Notes: generated from the letters alone by a model not told the origin. Shown: positions 14,859-23,647, counted from the stretch's first letter. The stretch is 62,255 bases of DNA from an uncultured Bacilli bacterium (GCA_944332265.1 CALVJQ010000007.1:1-62255); one strand, 5' to 3'. Numbers and translations are program-made.

Positions 14859-15287
14859 ACTTAGAAATTTTTTTAATGTATTAAGATTTTTCTTTTCAAT
14901 ACGAAATAATTCTTTGGCTAAAGAAATTATTTCTTGGTCTTGACCAAGATAATCTTTAATTTTTTTAGATATTTCAGTTATTCCTTTATCATTACCTTTT
15001 ATCATCATTTTAGCAATGTTGGTTGAGCTATGATCATACATTGTATTTATTTTGGCATCAATATAGGTCATGATTTTAGCTATACTACTTATTTCTTCTG
15101 GTTGATGACTTAGTTTATGAAGATTTTTTTCTATCTTTTTTAATATATCTTGATAATCATTACGTTGTTCTAAGATTATTTCTTTTAGTTTTGAATCTTC
15201 AATATCAGGAATGATGTTATCAATACCAATAATGCCCATTTGGGCATTTTGATAAATAGATACAAGTAATTGGATGTCTTCTTTCAT
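14850..15287 (-). CDS. Hypothetical four-helix-bundle-like protein
   Basis: The 145-residue protein is entirely helical by inspection, with four amphipathic stretches. Spacing of E and H residues is not clearly that of ferritin, so I see no metal site. The layout resembles DUF2383/PA2169-type four-helix proteins, but only weakly. The ATG at 15285-15287 follows AGGTGATAAT; the longer frame starting at 15317 would include that ribosome binding site in coding sequence. It lies between a bidirectional terminator and the terminator of the next gene upstream, so it is probably monocistronic. Confidence 0.65.
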   Translation of the reverse strand: MKEDIQLLVSIYQNAQMGIIGIDNIIPDIEDSKLKEIILEQRNDYQDILKKIEKNLHKLSHQPEEISSIAKIMTYIDAKINTMYDHSSTNIAKMMIKGNDKGITEISKKIKDYLGQDQEIISLAKELFRIEKKNLNTLKKFLSTK

Positions 15288-15315
15288 ATTATCACCTATT
15301 ATTAGTATTAACGAC

Positions 15316-15345
15316 ATAAAAAAAAGTATTCTTAAGAATACTTAT
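15316..15345 (-). terminator. Terminator of the TasA-like gene
   Basis: Minus-strand AAGTATTC-TTAA-GAATACTT followed by T8, overlapping the stop codon at 15342. Confidence 0.7.
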
Positions 15346-15890
15346 AATTCAGTATATTCTAATGTAGTAGTTAAATCTAAGTTATTAAGTGGTTGTTCTT
15401 GACCAGTAATTACAGGATATTCAAGACGAATACGTAAATAGTCATTAGCATTAATACCTAGCCCAATATTTAAATCAGAAATATTATTACTATAATATTG
15501 GTTGCCATAATATATAGTATATTTTAAAAGTTTTTGTTGTTCTTCATTTAGGCCAATACTTTTTATTGAAATTAATTTAGCATCGATTGTACCTTGATTT
15601 TCAACTGCAATGGTGAATTCATAAAATTCCCCAGGATTTAAAGATATATTATATTTAGCCGTAGTATTAGAAAAAGATTTTTGATTGGCTGATATACTAC
15701 CATTAGATTCAAGATATGTGTTTTCTTTTAATAAAACATTGAGATCTTTAGTTACTTTAGTTGTTTCATAATTATTAACTAGTTTTAAAGCACGACTATA
15801 AGAACCTGCCGTTAAGAATAGGCCCATACTAATAACAACTAAACATAAAGAGGAAATAATTATTATTTGATTTATTCTTGATTTAAACAT
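15342..15890 (-). CDS. Exported protein with a TasA/CalY-like beta domain (tentative)
   Basis: The protein of about 182 residues has an N-terminal hydrophobic helix (about 8-28) ending GSYSRA, followed by an extracellular domain. The phrase LNPGEFYEFTIAVENQGTI resembles the strand pair found in TasA, CalY and SipW-dependent fibre proteins, where the text is typically 'LKPGD...VTNSG'. I infer a small exported beta-sandwich protein, perhaps a matrix or surface component; this assignment is weak. Start choice is uncertain: the ATG at 15888-15890 has GGATGAT in front, the one at 15899 has no clear site. Confidence 0.6.
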   Translation of the reverse strand: MFKSRINQIIIISSLCLVVISMGLFLTAGSYSRALKLVNNYETTKVTKDLNVLLKENTYLESNGSISANQKSFSNTTAKYNISLNPGEFYEFTIAVENQGTIDAKLISIKSIGLNEEQQKLLKYTIYYGNQYYSNNISDLNIGLGINANDYLRIRLEYPVITGQEQPLNNLDLTTTLEYTEL

Positions 15891-15931
15891 TTTAATCATC
15901 CATTCTATTATTTATATTATAGCTTAAATTA

Positions 15932-15964
15932 ATAAAAAAAAGAAGTTTAAAATTAAACTTCTTG
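15932..15964 (-). terminator. Terminator of the RNase J-like gene
   Basis: Minus-strand AAGAAGTTTAA-TTT-TAAACTTCTT followed by T6-T8. Confidence 0.7.
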
Positions 15965-17590
15965 AACAACAGCTATTATCATTGGTTTACATTCTGTTTC
16001 ATGATATAAATATTTACCTAGTTCTTCTCTAATTTCATTTTTGATTTTATTATATTCAATGAAGTTTTCAGTAATATTTCTTTCAATGATATTAAGGGAA
16101 ATTCTTTTTATCTCTTCAATCATTTCTGTTGAATCTTTGACATAAATAAATCCTCTTGTTGTTACTTCTGGTCCAACTAAGATAACTTTATCTTTTTTAG
16201 AGATAGTAGCACTAATTAGAACTATTCCATTTTCTGATAGCATTTCACGATCTTTGATAACTAGTTCACCAACATCTTCTGTACTATTACCATCAATAAG
16301 GATATCGTTTACTTTAATATGGTCAAAGCATTCTGGATTAAGGTTACCATTTATTATTTCAGCGACATCGCCGTTTTGTTTTAAAATTATATTTTCACTA
16401 GGCATGTTTAATTCAGTTGCAATATTAGCGTTATTAACCATGTAACGATATTCACCTTTTACTGGCATATAGTATTTGGGTTTTAAAAGATCTATCATAA
16501 TCATTAAGTCTTCTGATGAAGCATGATGAAGGATATTTTTTTCTTTAGGAATTGTAAGGATGTCACAACCATGAGTCGCTAAGTCGTTTTGAACTTTAAC
16601 TAAGGTTTTTTCACTACTATCATATTTAGGTTCAGCAAAAATTACAGTATCAGTAGGTTTTAATTTGATAAACTTATCATAACCATTAATTATTTTACTA
16701 ATAGATGCATATGGGTTTTCTTTGCTATCTTGGATTAAAAGAATTGAATCTTTGTCATCAATATTAGATAAATCTCCTAGAGCATTATCGTTAATTTTTA
16801 AGTAGCCTTCTTTTTTAGCAAAATTAATGATATTTTGTAAATTTTTACCCATAATAACAATCTTACGATGCGTATTAGCAGCAGCATCGAATATTTCTTG
16901 GATAGTATAAATATGAGTTGGTAAAATAGCAAATAGCATACGGTTTTCATGGTGTTTTATGGCATCTTTAAAGAAGGAAGTTAAACGATGGGTTGGTGAT
17001 GTGTGACCGATACGTTCAGAGAAAACTGATTCACATAATAAGGCAAGAACACCTTGTTTACCAACGTAAGCAATCTTACCTAGATCCATTGAATATTTAT
17101 CCATCATCTTAGGATCGATAATAAAGTCTCCAGTATAAACAATAGCACCATCTTTAGTATATAAAACATACATAACAGCATCAGGTGTTGAATGGTTAAC
17201 GTTTATTGGGAAAATACTTACTGAACCAAAGTTTATCTTTTTATGTGGTTTTATTTCATGAATACGTTTTTCTTCAATTCCATCGTTAGTTAAAATAAAT
17301 TTAGTAAATCTAGTAGCATATATTTTTATTTTAGGAATTTCTGTTAATAAGTCTTCCGTTGCCCCCATGTTTTCATAATGACCATGAGTTAAAAAAACAC
17401 CTTTAATACGATTTTGATTTTTTATTAAATAGTCAAAATCAGGAATGATATAATCTATTCCATATAAGTTTTCATTAGCATATTTTAAACCACAATCAAA
17501 AACAAAGATATCGTTATCAACTTCGACAACATAGCAGTTTTTGCCCATCTCATCTAGTCCACCAAGACTAAAAATTCTTATTTTACACAT
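15953..17590 (-). CDS. rnj: RNase J-family protein with degenerate metal site
   Basis: The protein has 545 residues, the normal RNase J length, and aligns to RNase J1 from SLGGLDEMGKN through the beta-CASP region to the C-terminal domain (RGFIYVKDS, KPMIIAVVQEV). Active RNase J has HxHxDH; here residues 69-74 read HGHYEN, so the Asp and the last His are gone. HGEYR has become KGEYR, SGHGG-type has become HHASS, and SDSTN has become CESVF, while NHSTPD and TGDF remain. I infer loss of or strong reduction in nuclease activity, as for RNase J2-type partners. It may act as partner of a second RNase J elsewhere. The start chosen is the ATG at 17588-17590. Confidence 0.88.
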   Translation of the reverse strand: MCKIRIFSLGGLDEMGKNCYVVEVDNDIFVFDCGLKYANENLYGIDYIIPDFDYLIKNQNRIKGVFLTHGHYENMGATEDLLTEIPKIKIYATRFTKFILTNDGIEEKRIHEIKPHKKINFGSVSIFPINVNHSTPDAVMYVLYTKDGAIVYTGDFIIDPKMMDKYSMDLGKIAYVGKQGVLALLCESVFSERIGHTSPTHRLTSFFKDAIKHHENRMLFAILPTHIYTIQEIFDAAANTHRKIVIMGKNLQNIINFAKKEGYLKINDNALGDLSNIDDKDSILLIQDSKENPYASISKIINGYDKFIKLKPTDTVIFAEPKYDSSEKTLVKVQNDLATHGCDILTIPKEKNILHHASSEDLMIMIDLLKPKYYMPVKGEYRYMVNNANIATELNMPSENIILKQNGDVAEIINGNLNPECFDHIKVNDILIDGNSTEDVGELVIKDREMLSENGIVLISATISKKDKVILVGPEVTTRGFIYVKDSTEMIEEIKRISLNIIERNITENFIEYNKIKNEIREELGKYLYHETECKPMIIAVVQEV

Positions 17591-17680
17591 TAAAAACATC
17601 TCTTTTCTATTTATTATATATTTTTATAAAAGGCTTGTGTCTTTGTAATTATATCAGAATTATTTATTTTAAGCAATAGC

Positions 17681-17714
17681 GTAAAAAAATAATACTTGGT
17701 AAGTATTATTTTAA
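17681..17714 (-). terminator. Terminator of the alpha/beta hydrolase gene
   Basis: Minus-strand AAAATAATACTT-ACC-AAGTATTATTTT followed by TTTTACG. Confidence 0.65.
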
Positions 17715-18503
17715 TATTAATTTAGCTGCTTCTTCAATATTTTCTTTAGTTCCAGCAGCAAAATGATTATTATTTTTTGATTCTAAATGGTAGTTAATAC
17801 CTAAATGTTCAAATTCTTCTGGATCGAAAGCTACTACACCATCACTATGATATCCAGTAATTATTTTAATCATTTGATAGGTTTCTTTTAATAAAGCGTT
17901 TTGTTCATTAGGAATGTCTAAGTAGTTACCAACTACAATTAATTTATCTAAATCTACTTTAGTTAAATCAGCGCCTTTAAAATTATCTATTTCAAAACCA
18001 TATTCAGGATTAATTAAAAGTTTTAAACCTTGAAGAAGGAGTTTTTGATAATTTGTTAATAATTTTTTATACATTGCAACATAACGTGGATTAGCTAATG
18101 GTGTCCCAATTATTGGAGGATGAATAGCTATAGCAGTCGTTATACGATCAGATTTAGTTGCTTCAGCAGCAATTAATCCTCCATAGCTTTCAGTTATTAA
18201 AGCAACATCTGTTAAATTAGCTTCTTCTAGAGCAGTTAATAAATTAGCTGTAAAATTGGTTGTATTATAACTTGCCTTATCATTAGAAAATAAGGGATAG
18301 TCATAAAACCATGAACCAGTAAACATGTTATGTCCTGGATCGGCAGTATAGCCGGTTTGTTCTAGAATATGACAACGGTGTTCCATTTGACCACCTATAT
18401 AAATTATAGGTCTTTCATTATTATTTAGTTTTGTTTCATCAATATATAAACTTCCTAAAATATTTGGTTTATATCTTTTTTTACCTTGACGATAATTTAT
18501 CAT
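17706..18503 (-). CDS. Alpha/beta-hydrolase fold protein
   Basis: The protein has about 265 residues and is cytosolic. RPIIYIGGQ (about 27-35) is the first central strand with the oxyanion-type turn. ITESYGGLIAAEA carries the nucleophile elbow with Ser in E-S-Y-G-G, a variant of GxSxG in which the first Gly is Glu. A late histidine (NNHFAAGT) near the C-terminus can complete a triad. The substrate is unknown. Two starts are possible: the ATG used here has GAAGAAA in front, and an ATG at 18542 would add 13 residues. It lies 21 nt or more after the deacetylase-like gene at 18564 and could be cotranscribed with it. Confidence 0.75.
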   Translation of the reverse strand: MINYRQGKKRYKPNILGSLYIDETKLNNNERPIIYIGGQMEHRCHILEQTGYTADPGHNMFTGSWFYDYPLFSNDKASYNTTNFTANLLTALEEANLTDVALITESYGGLIAAEATKSDRITTAIAIHPPIIGTPLANPRYVAMYKKLLTNYQKLLLQGLKLLINPEYGFEIDNFKGADLTKVDLDKLIVVGNYLDIPNEQNALLKETYQMIKIITGYHSDGVVAFDPEEFEHLGINYHLESKNNNHFAAGTKENIEEAAKLILK

Positions 18504-18563
18504 AAATGTATTTCTTCTTTCTTTAGGACATATATAGTACATTATCTTTTATTATAAGTCAAT

Positions 18564-19349
18564 TTATCTTGATTCACTAATTAATTCTGATAAAGGAATG
18601 ATATTTAATCCTTGATATTTAATTTGATTTAGTAATAAATTTAATTCTGATAAAGAAAGTGAATCTTTAACTAATATTATTTCTCCACTTTTTATTTTAT
18701 TGAGATTGGTACTTATATTAGAATGAGTTATGATTAAGGATGGTTTAAATAAGTATTTATCTTTACAAAGATTAGATATTTTATTATTTTTAACAAGACA
18801 TAAGTTTTTATTTAGATTATTTTTATTTAGATATTCTTCTATATTTTGATAAGTCTTTTTTAAATTGGAATTATTTATTAATTCATAATTGGAATTATAT
18901 TCCTCTTCATTTATCAAGTGATTAACAAGGTAATCTTGTTGATGTAAATAACGAGTTAAATTACTTATTTTTTCAAAGATTAAAGAAACACTATTTTTAT
19001 CTTTATTGCCTCTAATTATTATTTTATCTTTATTTGTTTCTAAACTTATAGTAGGTTTTATAAAGTTAAAAACTAATGCTGAGTCACTGTAAGTATTATT
19101 TTTGTTCATTTGATAAAAGGATTTATCTAAGTTAATTTCTTGACCTTCTAGACCAGGTATAATATAAGTATTATCATAAATTATACTATTTACTGGAGAT
19201 ATATTTTTTATTTTACTAACATCTTTTATTTCTTGCATTAGAGGATTCATATTTTTTACATAGAGGGCAACTCTTTCAGTATAATAAAAACTTAAACAAC
19301 ATATTCCTAATAAACCAAGATATTGAAAATATTTTTTTATATTAATCAC
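18564..19349 (-). CDS. Exported divergent polysaccharide-deacetylase-like protein
   Basis: The protein of about 260 residues has an N-terminal signal or anchor helix (YLGLLGICCLSFYY). Residues about 60-110 read IIPGLEGQEINLDKSFYQM and ISLETNKDKIIIRGN, a layout I associate with divergent NodB-like proteins of Firmicutes. The C-terminal region (GEIILVKDSLSLSELNLLLN, then YQGLNIIPLSEL) matches the last strands of the polysaccharide deacetylase fold. The metal-binding H-D and HxxxH motifs are not visible, so activity is doubtful. The start is unusual: the only in-frame canonical start is GTG at 19347-19349, overlapping the ribosome binding site, whereas an ATA at 19338-19340 sits at the standard distance from GGTGAT and would give KKYFQYLGLLG. 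Confidence 0.55.
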   Translation of the reverse strand: MINIKKYFQYLGLLGICCLSFYYTERVALYVKNMNPLMQEIKDVSKIKNISPVNSIIYDNTYIIPGLEGQEINLDKSFYQMNKNNTYSDSALVFNFIKPTISLETNKDKIIIRGNKDKNSVSLIFEKISNLTRYLHQQDYLVNHLINEEEYNSNYELINNSNLKKTYQNIEEYLNKNNLNKNLCLVKNNKISNLCKDKYLFKPSLIITHSNISTNLNKIKSGEIILVKDSLSLSELNLLLNQIKYQGLNIIPLSELISESR

Positions 19350-19423
19350 CCCTACTATTATATGTTTTACTTTATCTTATATCGATTTTTTTATATAATA
19401 TTTTTAATTTATGGGTGGTTTTT

Positions 19424-20407
19424 ATGGATATAATAGATTTCTTAAATCGTAATATAATTGATATATATGGTAATTATTTAACTACATGGGAAAATGTTAG
19501 TATAGAAGAATTTGATAATTCTTTTTATGATGAAGATGATAATTTAATAGATGATATTCAATATATTATTTTAAATAATGAGAAAATATTTAATGAAGCA
19601 ATATTTGAAGAATTATATATATTAGTATGTACTTTAGGTGGAGATAAAGAAATATCTTTAGATAGATTAGTTAGTTTTTTAGTTAGTAAATGTTATGTAT
19701 ATAATTATGATAATAAAAAATTAATTCAGTTTATTAATCAGTCTTCTTTAGATAAGTTAGTAAATCTTTTTATAGATAATTATGATTTTGGAATGAGGTT
19801 AATAAGAGATTACTTTTTTACTTTGGTTGATAGTAAGAAATATAAGGAAGTTAGAACTAAAATATTAGATAGTAATGATAAAGGAAGATTACTTATTTTA
19901 GAAAATAAAGCAATTAATGATAAGATTGTAACAATTAATAGTATATTAAGAGATATAATTGCTAATTTATTTAACTTTTATATAAGAAATGGTTGTAATA
20001 AGGAAGAAGCACTTAATAATACTTGGGCTTATTTTATTGATAATTTTGATCCTTTAGGTGAATTAGATAAGATGGGATATGATTTTGATACTAAGAAAGG
20101 ATTACAATATTTGGCTTTAGTAATTATGTATTGCGATTTATATGAAGATATATGTAATGAAGCAATTATTAATAACGAGGAAGAATTAAATAGAAAAATA
20201 AAAGTCTTAGTTAGTATAGGAGTTCATCTTAATATGATAAGTATTCCACGTGATAAGATGTTAAGAAATGGAATGTTAGAATATTTTTTATTATTAAAAG
20301 AAGAAAAAGATAAAAGGAAATATAATAGAGAGCGTTCACATATAGAAGAAAGAATTAAAGTATTAAAAAAAGTTAATCCAATCTATTTTTTAGATGAATT
20401 AACTTAG
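19424..20407 (+). CDS. Hypothetical helical protein, 327 residues
   Basis: I do not recognise it. It is acidic, rich in Asn, Asp, Ile and Leu, appears all-helical, and has no signal peptide or membrane helix. Charged C-terminal helices (EEKDKRKYNRERSHIEERIK) suggest a coiled coil. The ATG follows GGGTGG; an upstream GTG lies inside that site. It is a plus-strand singleton, divergent from the deacetylase-like gene with about 70 nt between them, and converges on ssb. Confidence 0.65.
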   Translation: MDIIDFLNRNIIDIYGNYLTTWENVSIEEFDNSFYDEDDNLIDDIQYIILNNEKIFNEAIFEELYILVCTLGGDKEISLDRLVSFLVSKCYVYNYDNKKLIQFINQSSLDKLVNLFIDNYDFGMRLIRDYFFTLVDSKKYKEVRTKILDSNDKGRLLILENKAINDKIVTINSILRDIIANLFNFYIRNGCNKEEALNNTWAYFIDNFDPLGELDKMGYDFDTKKGLQYLALVIMYCDLYEDICNEAIINNEEELNRKIKVLVSIGVHLNMISIPRDKMLRNGMLEYFLLLKEEKDKRKYNRERSHIEERIKVLKKVNPIYFLDELT

Positions 20408-20429
20408 TGTGAGATATGATTCTTTTAAG

Positions 20430-20768
20430 TTATTTTTCTTCAACTGATGATTTAGATGATAAAAATGTAACTTTTTCAGCTATTACTTCAGTTATGTATT
20501 TTTTCTTGCCTTCAGAATCATCATAGTTTGTAACTTGAAGACGACCTTTGACACCTATAATATCGCCTTTTTTACAATATTCACTTGTACTTTGAGCAAC
20601 GGCATTCCATAAAATACATCTAATGAAATCAGTTTCATATATTCCTTCACTATTTTTAAATGAACGTTGAACAGCAAGATTCATTGTTGTTACTTTTTTA
20701 CCATTTTCTTTAGTTATGACTTCTAAGTCGTCAGTTAGACGACCAACTAAGACAACTTGGTTTAGCAA
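20430..20768 (-). CDS. ssb: Single-stranded DNA-binding protein, short SsbB-like form
   Basis: The protein of 112 residues is one OB fold: NQVVLVGRLTDDLEV, NLAVQRSFKN, TDFIRCILW, GDIIGVKGRLQ. It ends SSKSSVEEK without the acidic tail and hydrophobic tip (DDDLPF type) that recruits repair partners. In length and lack of tail it resembles Bacillus SsbB rather than SsbA. It is not next to rpsF/rpsR, where the main ssb usually lies, which supports a secondary role, perhaps in DNA uptake or repair. It starts with TTG (20766-20768), fixed by a perfect AGGAGG eight nt upstream. Confidence 0.9.
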   Translation of the reverse strand: MLNQVVLVGRLTDDLEVITKENGKKVTTMNLAVQRSFKNSEGIYETDFIRCILWNAVAQSTSEYCKKGDIIGVKGRLQVTNYDDSEGKKKYITEVIAEKVTFLSSKSSVEEK

Positions 20769-20792
20769 TCTTATTCCTCCTTTCAGGATGAG

Positions 20793-20821
20793 ATAATATC
20801 AAGGAAGAAAAAGATTAGCAA
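20793..20821 (-). promoter_or_regulatory. Promoter of ssb
   Basis: -35 TTGCTA (20816-20821), 17-nt spacer, -10 TATTAT (20793-20798). The gap between ssb and sufB (20769-20951) holds this promoter and the strong hairpin at 20890-20945; nothing else is visible. Confidence 0.55.
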
Positions 20822-20889
20822 ATGAATACTTTTTATTTTTTTTAAATTTAAGATGATAAGAAAGTTATTTTAGTAAGAGAGTTTTATTA

Positions 20890-20945
20890 TTTTTAAAGAT
20901 AAAACACCTTTAAACTGGAAGTTTAGAGGTGTTTTGATTTTTTTT
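20890..20945. terminator. Strong hairpin terminator after sufB
   Basis: A 16-bp stem (AAAACACCTTTAAACT pairs with 20920-20935, one T-G wobble) with a 3-nt loop. On the plus side it is followed by GATTTTTTTT; on the minus side, the sufB direction, by TTTTATCTTT. Confidence 0.65.
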
Positions 20946-20951
20946 AGGTAT

Positions 20952-22250
20952 TTAGTTTTCTTTTAATAAACGATTTAATTCAACAGCATATTCCATAGGT
21001 AGTTCTTTTTTAAAATCACTAATAAAGCCCATAATAAGAAGTTCTTTAGCAGCATCTTCACTAAGACCTTTACTAGTTAAATAGAACATTTTTTCTGCTG
21101 ATACTTTAGATATAGTAGCTTCATGTTCTAAAGTACTGCTGCTATTACCTAGAATATTAGTTGGAAAAGTATCACTTTTAGATTTATCATCAAGGATAAT
21201 AGTATCACATTTGATACTGGCTTTACTATTATGAGCATTTTTACTTATTTTAGTTAGACCACGATAATTACTGATACCACCATTTTCAGCTATAGATTTA
21301 CTAACAATATTACTTTTGGTATTAGGGGCTAAGTGAATCATTTTAGCACCAGCATCAAGTTCTTGACCTGATTTAGCATAGGCAATGGAAATAGAATTGC
21401 CAGTTGCTCCTTCACCAGCTAAGATACAAGATGGATATTTCATAGTAATTTTACTACCAATATTACCGTCGACCCATTCCATTAAGCCGTTTGTTTCAAC
21501 AATAGCTCTTTTAGTAACAAGGTTATAAACATCGTTAGACCAATTTTGAATAGTTGAATAACGACAATGGGCATTTTTTTTAATGAAGATTTCTACTACA
21601 CCAGCATGTAGAGATGTAACACTATATTCTTTAGCAGTACATCCTTCAATGTAACTTAAATCGGCATCTTCATCGACGATAATAATAGTTCTTTCAAACT
21701 GACCTAGAGATTCTGTTTCAATACGGAAATAGCTTTGTAAAGGGCGATCTACTTTAACTCCTTTAGGAATATAAATAAATGAACCACCACTCCATACAGC
21801 ACCATTTAAAGCCGTATATTTATTTTCTGCGTAATTAACTAAATGATTGAAGTATTTCTTAAATAATTCAGGATATTTTTGTAAAGCTTCATCAGTTGAA
21901 GTAAATATTATGCCTTCATTATCAATAGTTTGATTATGGTAGACAACTTCACTTTCAAATTGATTAGTAACACCACCTAAATATTTTTTTTCGGCATCAA
22001 TTACACCAAGTTTATCAAAGCTATTACGAATACTGCAATTTACTCTTTGCCAATCATTAGTTATTTTTTCTTCTGTTCCTTTATAATAAGTAAGGTTATT
22101 AAAATCTAATTCTAGTTTAGGACCAAACTTAGGATTATCTAGTTCTTTAAATTTAGCATATGATTTTAAACGGAATTCTAGCATCCATTGAGGTTCATTT
22201 TTTTTATGCGATAAATCGATAATAAATTGTTCATTAAGTTCTTTTTTCAT
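20952..22250 (-). CDS. sufB: Fe-S cluster assembly scaffold protein SufB
   Basis: The protein has about 432 residues, matching SufB over its length: WMLEFRLKSYAKFKEL, GAVWSGGSFIYIPKGV, DADLSYIEGCTA, LHAGVVEIF, MKYPSCILAGEGA, and HEATISKVSAEKMFYLTSKGLSE. SufB with SufC and SufD assembles Fe-S clusters. Here it stands alone, with no sufC, D, S or U beside it. The start is uncertain among three close ATGs; the one at 22248-22250 (MKKELNEQ) has GTGAT in front and fits the family N-terminus. A TATAAT -10 box at 22266-22271 lies inside the longest frame, so the first ATG (22277) cannot be the true start if that promoter is used. Confidence 0.95.
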   Translation of the reverse strand: MKKELNEQFIIDLSHKKNEPQWMLEFRLKSYAKFKELDNPKFGPKLELDFNNLTYYKGTEEKITNDWQRVNCSIRNSFDKLGVIDAEKKYLGGVTNQFESEVVYHNQTIDNEGIIFTSTDEALQKYPELFKKYFNHLVNYAENKYTALNGAVWSGGSFIYIPKGVKVDRPLQSYFRIETESLGQFERTIIIVDEDADLSYIEGCTAKEYSVTSLHAGVVEIFIKKNAHCRYSTIQNWSNDVYNLVTKRAIVETNGLMEWVDGNIGSKITMKYPSCILAGEGATGNSISIAYAKSGQELDAGAKMIHLAPNTKSNIVSKSIAENGGISNYRGLTKISKNAHNSKASIKCDTIILDDKSKSDTFPTNILGNSSSTLEHEATISKVSAEKMFYLTSKGLSEDAAKELLIMGFISDFKKELPMEYAVELNRLLKEN

Positions 22251-22265
22251 AAACATCACGAACAT

Positions 22266-22294
22266 ATTATATCGCATGAATAATTATTTGAAAA
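22266..22294 (-). promoter_or_regulatory. Promoter of sufB
   Basis: -10 TATAAT (22266-22271), 17-nt spacer, -35 TTTTCA (22289-22294). The predicted leader before the ATG at 22250 is only about 10 nt. Confidence 0.5.
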
Positions 22295-22333
22295 TATATA
22301 ATTAATTTGATACTATTATTATAGGGTGATATG

Positions 22334-23647
22334 ATGGATATATTAGAGATTAATAGAATGACTTTAAGTAATTTATATGAACAATATCCAGAAAATTTTA
22401 AGGATTTAAGATTAGAAGGAAATGATTTAGTTTATAACGGAGAAAGAATTGATATAAGTCACTTTAATATAAATGATTTATTATCTAATGAATCAATGTT
22501 TATTTCTTCATTGAGTATTTTAAGTTCGGAAGATATTTTTAAAATAATAAGATTACATGCTTTAACTATTAATAGTAGTTTAAATGAAAATAAAGAAAAA
22601 GAAGAAGAAAAATTAGAAACTATTAAGAAAGAGAATCCTTTATTTAATAATGTTAGTATTGTAAGAAGGAAAAATAGCGTTGGATACGATGAATATATTA
22701 ATATTGTTGATTCAATGGGAAATGATCACTTATATCGTAATGATCGAAATGTTGATTTCTTAGAAGTTTATGAAAATTTAAAAATCAGAAATGGTGGGAA
22801 TCAAGTAGCTATTGAAGATTTCTTACAAGAAATGAATCGTAAATTACCAATTATTGCTTTAGATGATGCAAGAAAAATACTAGATAGTAATAAAACAACT
22901 GAAGATTTTGCTAATAAAATGAATGTTACTAATGCACCATATGATGATGATAATCGCGTGCGTGTTTTAGGTAATGAAGATGACGATATCGCAATTGTTA
23001 GAGATGATAGAGATAATAGTGAACATCAAGTTATTACTTATAGTGAAAATCAATTTGGTGATTTAGTTTTAGAAGGTCATGGACAGAATGTAGAAAGTGA
23101 TTTAGCTGATACAAGTAATAAAGGAACAGATAGTTCAAAAGTAACTAATAATGATGAAGTAGCTATAGTTAAACAAGATAAAGAAGAAGTAAAAGCTATA
23201 TTAATAGCACCAGAAGTATTTTATAGATTATTAAATTCGGGAATTGAATTATCTAGTGAAGATCGTCGTAATGTAGATTTATATTATGCGTATTTGGGAG
23301 ATTTAATATTATATGAAGATTATCTATTACCTACTCTTCGTACTATATTAGAACAATTTAGGAAGTATGTTTTTGATTTGGAATATAATAATGAAGGAAG
23401 AGAGATAAACCAATTACAACAAGAAGCTATTAATAAGAATAAAGAGATGGAAGAAAGTAAGGCATTAAGTAATAATGAGATGTCTTTAGAAAAAAAGGAA
23501 GAAAAAGTTAAAAAGTTGGAATTAATAAGACGAAATACAAATAATGATTTAGATGAAGCTGGTAGTATTAGTACTATTCAAGTAATTGCTTTAGTAGTAG
23601 GAATAGCGATTATCTTAACAGCTATTACTTTATATTTAATCAAATAA
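22334..23647 (+). CDS. Hypothetical acidic protein with C-terminal membrane anchor
   Basis: The protein has about 437 residues. It starts without a signal peptide and is strongly acidic and hydrophilic. A helical segment (about 330-400) has coiled-coil character (EINQLQQEAINKNKEMEESK). One membrane helix lies at the very C-terminus (IQVIALVVGIAIILTAITLYL), so the topology is that of a tail-anchored cytoplasmic protein. I do not recognise any domain. ATG ATG at 22331-22336 follows GGGTGAT; the second ATG has the usual spacing. It is a plus-strand singleton, divergent from sufB and convergent with pta. Confidence 0.7.
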   Translation: MDILEINRMTLSNLYEQYPENFKDLRLEGNDLVYNGERIDISHFNINDLLSNESMFISSLSILSSEDIFKIIRLHALTINSSLNENKEKEEEKLETIKKENPLFNNVSIVRRKNSVGYDEYINIVDSMGNDHLYRNDRNVDFLEVYENLKIRNGGNQVAIEDFLQEMNRKLPIIALDDARKILDSNKTTEDFANKMNVTNAPYDDDNRVRVLGNEDDDIAIVRDDRDNSEHQVITYSENQFGDLVLEGHGQNVESDLADTSNKGTDSSKVTNNDEVAIVKQDKEEVKAILIAPEVFYRLLNSGIELSSEDRRNVDLYYAYLGDLILYEDYLLPTLRTILEQFRKYVFDLEYNNEGREINQLQQEAINKNKEMEESKALSNNEMSLEKKEEKVKKLELIRRNTNNDLDEAGSISTIQVIALVVGIAIILTAITLYLIK

